From an uncultured Rubrobacteraceae bacterium (GTDB lineage: Bacteria; Actinomycetota; Rubrobacteria; Rubrobacterales; Rubrobacteraceae): DNA of 8,449 bases. This document shows positions 6,347 through 8,449 of the stretch, piece after piece. The stretch's first letter is position 1, and every line of letters begins with the position of its first letter. The stretch spans positions 1-8,449 of the forward strand of contig CADCVI010000126.1 in the NCBI GenBank assembly GCA_902806105.1, given 5' to 3'. The position numbers and the translations under genes were made by a program. The notes beneath the pieces were generated by a model that was not told the origin of the DNA, made no database searches, and saw nothing but the letters and a program-made list of their open reading frames with translations.

Positions 6347-7390
6347 ATGGCCCCCGGGAAGCGGTATGAACGGTTCATGGAGATTTTCGAGAACCTTCAG
6401 GCAAGTTCCAGGCTGCAAGCGGATGAGTTGGACGTCTACTCGCGCACGGTGCGCGACGTGACGGACAGGCTCGGGCCGGCGGTGATCTCGATAGGGACCG
6501 CCTCCGGACGCGGGGGCGGGAGCGGGGTGATCCTCGGCTCCCACGAGGGCACGGCGACCGCCGTGACGAACAGCCACGTCGTGCGCGGCTTGCAAAGGGC
6601 CGGATCGCAGGGGCGCGGCGGAGGCTCCCCGGGCAACCTCAAGGTGACGCTCGTGGACGGGACGACCGTCGACGCCGAGGTGCTCGGGGACGACCCGGCG
6701 AGCGACCTCGGCGTGGTCCGCTTCGAGACGCCCCCGGAGGACGGCTACACCGTCGCACCTTTGGGCGAGGCGCAGAACCTCGTCGTGGGGCAGCTTGTCG
6801 TCGCCATCGGCAGCCCTCTGGGCTTCCAGCGGACGGTGACCGCGGGCGTGGTGAGCGCCCTTGGCCGCTCAATCCGCAGCCAGGGCGCGGACGGGCGAGC
6901 GGGCCGGCTCATAGAGAACGTCATCCAGACCGACGCCGCCATAAACCCGGGCAACTCCGGCGGACCGCTGTCCGACGCCTCCGGCAGGGTGGTCGGGATA
7001 AACACCGCGATCATCGGCGGCGCTCAGGGGATAGGCTTCGCCGTCCCGGTCTCGGCGGCCTTTCGGCGCGTCGTCTTCGCGCTGGTCACGGAAGGACGGG
7101 TCAGGCGGGCCTTCCTCGGGGTCGGCGTCGTCACCCGTGCGGCCGGGGACGGCTCGGGCGGCGCGGGCGCGCAGGTAGAGAGCGTCGCCCCGAACAGCCC
7201 GGCCGAGAGGGCGGGGATACGGCCCAAGGACCTGATCGTGGGCTTCGGCGACAACCCCATCCGCTCCACCGACGACCTCCTCAACCGCCTCGACGGTCCC
7301 GCGATCAACCAGGACGTCACAATGAAGATAATGCGCGGCGGTAGAGAGCTGTCCCTCAAAACCAGGCCGCGGGAACAGCCGGAGGAATAG
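6347..7390 (+). CDS. HtrA/DegP-like trypsin-fold serine protease with PDZ domain
   Basis: A 347-residue S1C-type protease that would degrade or handle misfolded proteins. The chymotrypsin-fold domain spans about 40-245 and has a complete triad: His77 in TNSHVV, Asp120 in SDLGVV and Ser204 in NPGNSGGPL. A PDZ domain (about 256-342) carries FLGVGV, the SPAERAGIRPKDLI segment and a C-terminal strand; it would bind C-terminal tails. Unlike most HtrA proteins, the first 40 residues are charged and hydrophilic, with no signal peptide, Tat motif or membrane helix, so the protein is predicted to be cytoplasmic unless exported in another way. The ATG at 6347 has no clear Shine-Dalgarno. Met11 (6377) is an alternative start and also lacks one; neither choice adds a signal. 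Gly-rich loops (57-60, 89-96) are family-like. Confidence 0.93.
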   Translation: MAPGKRYERFMEIFENLQASSRLQADELDVYSRTVRDVTDRLGPAVISIGTASGRGGGSGVILGSHEGTATAVTNSHVVRGLQRAGSQGRGGGSPGNLKVTLVDGTTVDAEVLGDDPASDLGVVRFETPPEDGYTVAPLGEAQNLVVGQLVVAIGSPLGFQRTVTAGVVSALGRSIRSQGADGRAGRLIENVIQTDAAINPGNSGGPLSDASGRVVGINTAIIGGAQGIGFAVPVSAAFRRVVFALVTEGRVRRAFLGVGVVTRAAGDGSGGAGAQVESVAPNSPAERAGIRPKDLIVGFGDNPIRSTDDLLNRLDGPAINQDVTMKIMRGGRELSLKTRPREQPEE

Positions 7391-7410
7391 GGTCGGGTGT
7401 CAGCCCGGCT
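7391..7410 (+). terminator. Possible weak terminator hairpin after the protease gene
   Basis: GTCGGG (7392-7397) pairs with CCCGGC (7404-7409), with one G-U pair, around TGTCAG directly after the protease stop codon. There is no T-tract, so termination here is a guess from position. Confidence 0.25.
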
Positions 7411-7523
7411 CGTACGACGGCGAAAGTAGCCCGGAACGGACGCGGCGGGCGGACAAGGGGTAAGCTGACCGCTGAAAGCCGTCCAGGGCGGCACGAGATC
7501 GGCTTCCGACCAGAGGGAGGAAC

Positions 7524-7760
7524 ATGCCTGATGTAACGCTGGTGGTGCGCGGCCTCGCCGACCCCGAAGAGGCCGAGCGCCTGCAAACTGCCGTCGAACA
7601 CGTTGGCGCGGTCCGGGCGGCGAGCGTGGACGCCGGAAAGAGCCTGCTGGCGGTCTCATACGAAGGCGGTGAGCCCGAACTCGCCAGGATCGAGGATGCC
7701 GTAAGGGAAGCCGGTTTCGAGCCCGAGCCTACCCCCGGCGCCGAGAAGGCGGGGGGCTAG
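7524..7760 (+). CDS. Small HMA-fold (ferredoxin-like) protein without CxxC
   Basis: A 78-residue protein whose pattern (strand VTLVVRGL, helix DPEEAERLQTAVEHV, strands GAVRAASVDAGKSLLAVSYEG, helix ELARIEDAVREAG, strand) matches the beta-alpha-beta-beta-alpha-beta fold of heavy-metal-associated (HMA) domains such as CopZ and MerP. In those proteins the first loop carries GMTCxxC. Here it reads GLADPEEA, and the protein contains no Cys at all, so it should not bind copper or mercury in the usual way. It could be a structural or partner-binding relative; the function is unknown. The ATG at 7524 follows GAGGGAGG (7513-7520) with a short three-base gap. It sits six bases before the coiled-coil gene in the same frame, so the pair is probably co-transcribed. 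Confidence 0.75.
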   Translation: MPDVTLVVRGLADPEEAERLQTAVEHVGAVRAASVDAGKSLLAVSYEGGEPELARIEDAVREAGFEPEPTPGAEKAGG

Positions 7761-7766
7761 AGCGGG

Positions 7767-8201
7767 GTGTCCGGGGAGACCTCCATACCAGCGGCCGAGG
7801 CCGCCCTCCTCCTTGGGATAGGGGAGGATGAGGCTCGCGAACTCGCCGGCCCGGACGGCAACCTCCCTCTAGAAACGTTGCTGAGGAGATCCGGGACGAC
7901 GGTTCTGGAGCTCGCCCGGGATCTGGCGCGTGCGCGCGAGGAGGCCGGCAGGCTCGCGGGCCAGCTCAGGGAGGTTCGCGCGACGAACGTGCGGCTTCAG
8001 GGGGAGCTGAAGGAAGGCATCTGGGAGAGGCGGCGCCTGACGGAGGAAGTGCTGGAGCTCAGGGCGGCGGCCGAAGAGCGGCTGATGCTCATGGAGCGCA
8101 TCGAGCGCATCACCGGGATCGAGAACGACCTGGCCGAGTCCGAGGCCGAGCTGGCGAGACTCAGGGGCAGGGGCCTGATCTCGCGCCTCCTCGACCTCTG
8201 A
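7767..8201 (+). CDS. Coiled-coil protein with helix-turn-helix-like N-terminus, function unknown
   Basis: A 144-residue, highly charged and helical protein that I do not recognise. Residues about 7-40 (IPAAEAALLLGIGEDEARELA then NLPLETLLRRSG) look like a short winged-helix or excisionase-type fold, in which AA..LGI precedes a second helix, but the resemblance is loose. Residues about 45-135 are a near-continuous amphipathic helix rich in Glu, Arg, Leu and Ala, broken near 116-120 (TGIEN), and should form a coiled coil. The C-terminus GLISRLLDL is a short amphipathic tail. No Cys, no signal peptide. The start is GTG at 7767 with only a G-rich stretch upstream. The frame is continuous with the upstream HMA-like gene apart from the TAG at 7758, so a split or readthrough fusion is possible. 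It converges with the terC-like gene. Confidence 0.7.
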   Translation: MSGETSIPAAEAALLLGIGEDEARELAGPDGNLPLETLLRRSGTTVLELARDLARAREEAGRLAGQLREVRATNVRLQGELKEGIWERRRLTEEVLELRAAAEERLMLMERIERITGIENDLAESEAELARLRGRGLISRLLDL

Positions 8202-8243
8202 AGGGGCTGCGTTTCCACCTATCCCTGGACGAGCGTTCTCGTA

Positions 8244-8449
8244 TTAGCCCTTCGCGCGGGCCCCTTTGCCGCGCGTAGCCATAAGGGAGGCCACGATAGA
8301 GATCGCCAGGATGGCGGCGATCGGTAGCAGCGAGGCGATGATGGGCAGATGCACACCGAAACCCTCCAGCAGGAACTTCGATCCGACGAAGACCAGGATG
8401 GCGGCGAGACCGTAGTGCAGGTAGATGAAGCGGTCGATCAGGCCCTCCA
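8244..8449 (-). CDS. TerC-family integral membrane protein, C-terminal end (partial)
   Basis: On the minus strand an open frame enters at the window edge (first whole codon at 8447) and ends with TAA at 8246-8244, giving 67 residues. The sequence reads EGLIDRFIYLHYGLAAILVFVGSKFLLEG-type, followed by a second hydrophobic stretch (about 34-56, LPIIASLLPIAAILAISIVA) and a basic tail TRGKGARAKG. The FxYLxxGLAxxLxFxGxK pattern and the two closing helices match the C-terminus of TerC/Alx-type membrane proteins, linked to tellurium resistance and, for Alx, to manganese and pH response. Most of the protein lies outside the window, so its completeness cannot be judged. The fragment is too short to have a start codon here. 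It faces the coiled-coil gene, with 42 bases between the stops. Confidence 0.75.
   Translation of the reverse strand, partial: EGLIDRFIYLHYGLAAILVFVGSKFLLEGFGVHLPIIASLLPIAAILAISIVASLMATRGKGARAKG

Noticed and set aside
8229..8242. Hairpin ACGAG-CGTT-CTCGT between convergent genes as a bidirectional terminator
   Set aside because: Only five pairs and no T-tract on either strand; too weak to list as a feature.
8308..8408. Repeated segment CCAGGATGGCGGCGA (two copies about 86 bases apart)
   Set aside because: Both copies encode Ala-Ala-Ile-Leu in membrane helices of the TerC-like protein; the likeness follows from hydrophobic composition and codon bias.

Overview
The window is GC-rich bacterial DNA with a compact layout. 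Several things point to a high-GC Gram-positive (Actinomycetota). It has a MurT/GatD lipid II amidation pair, frequent GTG/TTG starts, and one gene that looks leaderless. Despite the GC bias the genes often use ATA for Ile and AGG for Arg, unlike Streptomyces-type actinobacteria; with the gene content this suggests Rubrobacter or a relative. The genus call is an inference and was not tested by any search.

Layout. Positions 1-569 (+) hold the 3' part of a short-chain dehydrogenase/reductase (SDR) whose active-site Ser and Tyr are not where expected. It overlaps an alpha/beta hydrolase (+, to 1363). These converge with a cell-wall block on the minus strand. In transcription order this block is murT (4918-3497), gatD (3500-2736, 4-base overlap with murT) and, after 90 bases, a secreted SpoIID/LytB-type protein (2645-1428). 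Upstream of murT on the same strand is a DEAD-box RNA helicase (6134-4986). A perfect 15-bp hairpin separates it from murT, followed at once by a TATAAT placed so that murT would be leaderless.

The helicase diverges from an HtrA-type trypsin-fold protease with a PDZ domain (6347-7390, +), which has no visible signal peptide or membrane anchor. The roughly 210 bases between them hold a candidate extended -10 promoter for the helicase. About 33 bases downstream in its leader is a hairpin followed by six T's, which looks like an intrinsic terminator ahead of the helicase with no minus-strand gene in front of it to terminate.

Downstream of the protease are a small HMA-fold protein without the metal-binding CxxC (7524-7760) and a coiled-coil protein (7767-8201), in the same frame and separated by one TAG. 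Both face the C-terminal end of a TerC-family membrane protein (minus, 8244 to the window edge).

How the genes fit together: murT-gatD amidates the D-Glu of lipid II, and the SpoIID-like protein probably trims or remodels glycan strands, so 1428-4918 is a cell-wall module. The helicase and protease are general RNA and protein quality-control genes that may respond to stress. I see no phage, IS element, CRISPR array, tRNA or rRNA, and no complete unknown multi-gene system. The best lead for something undescribed is the terminator-like leader of the helicase gene.
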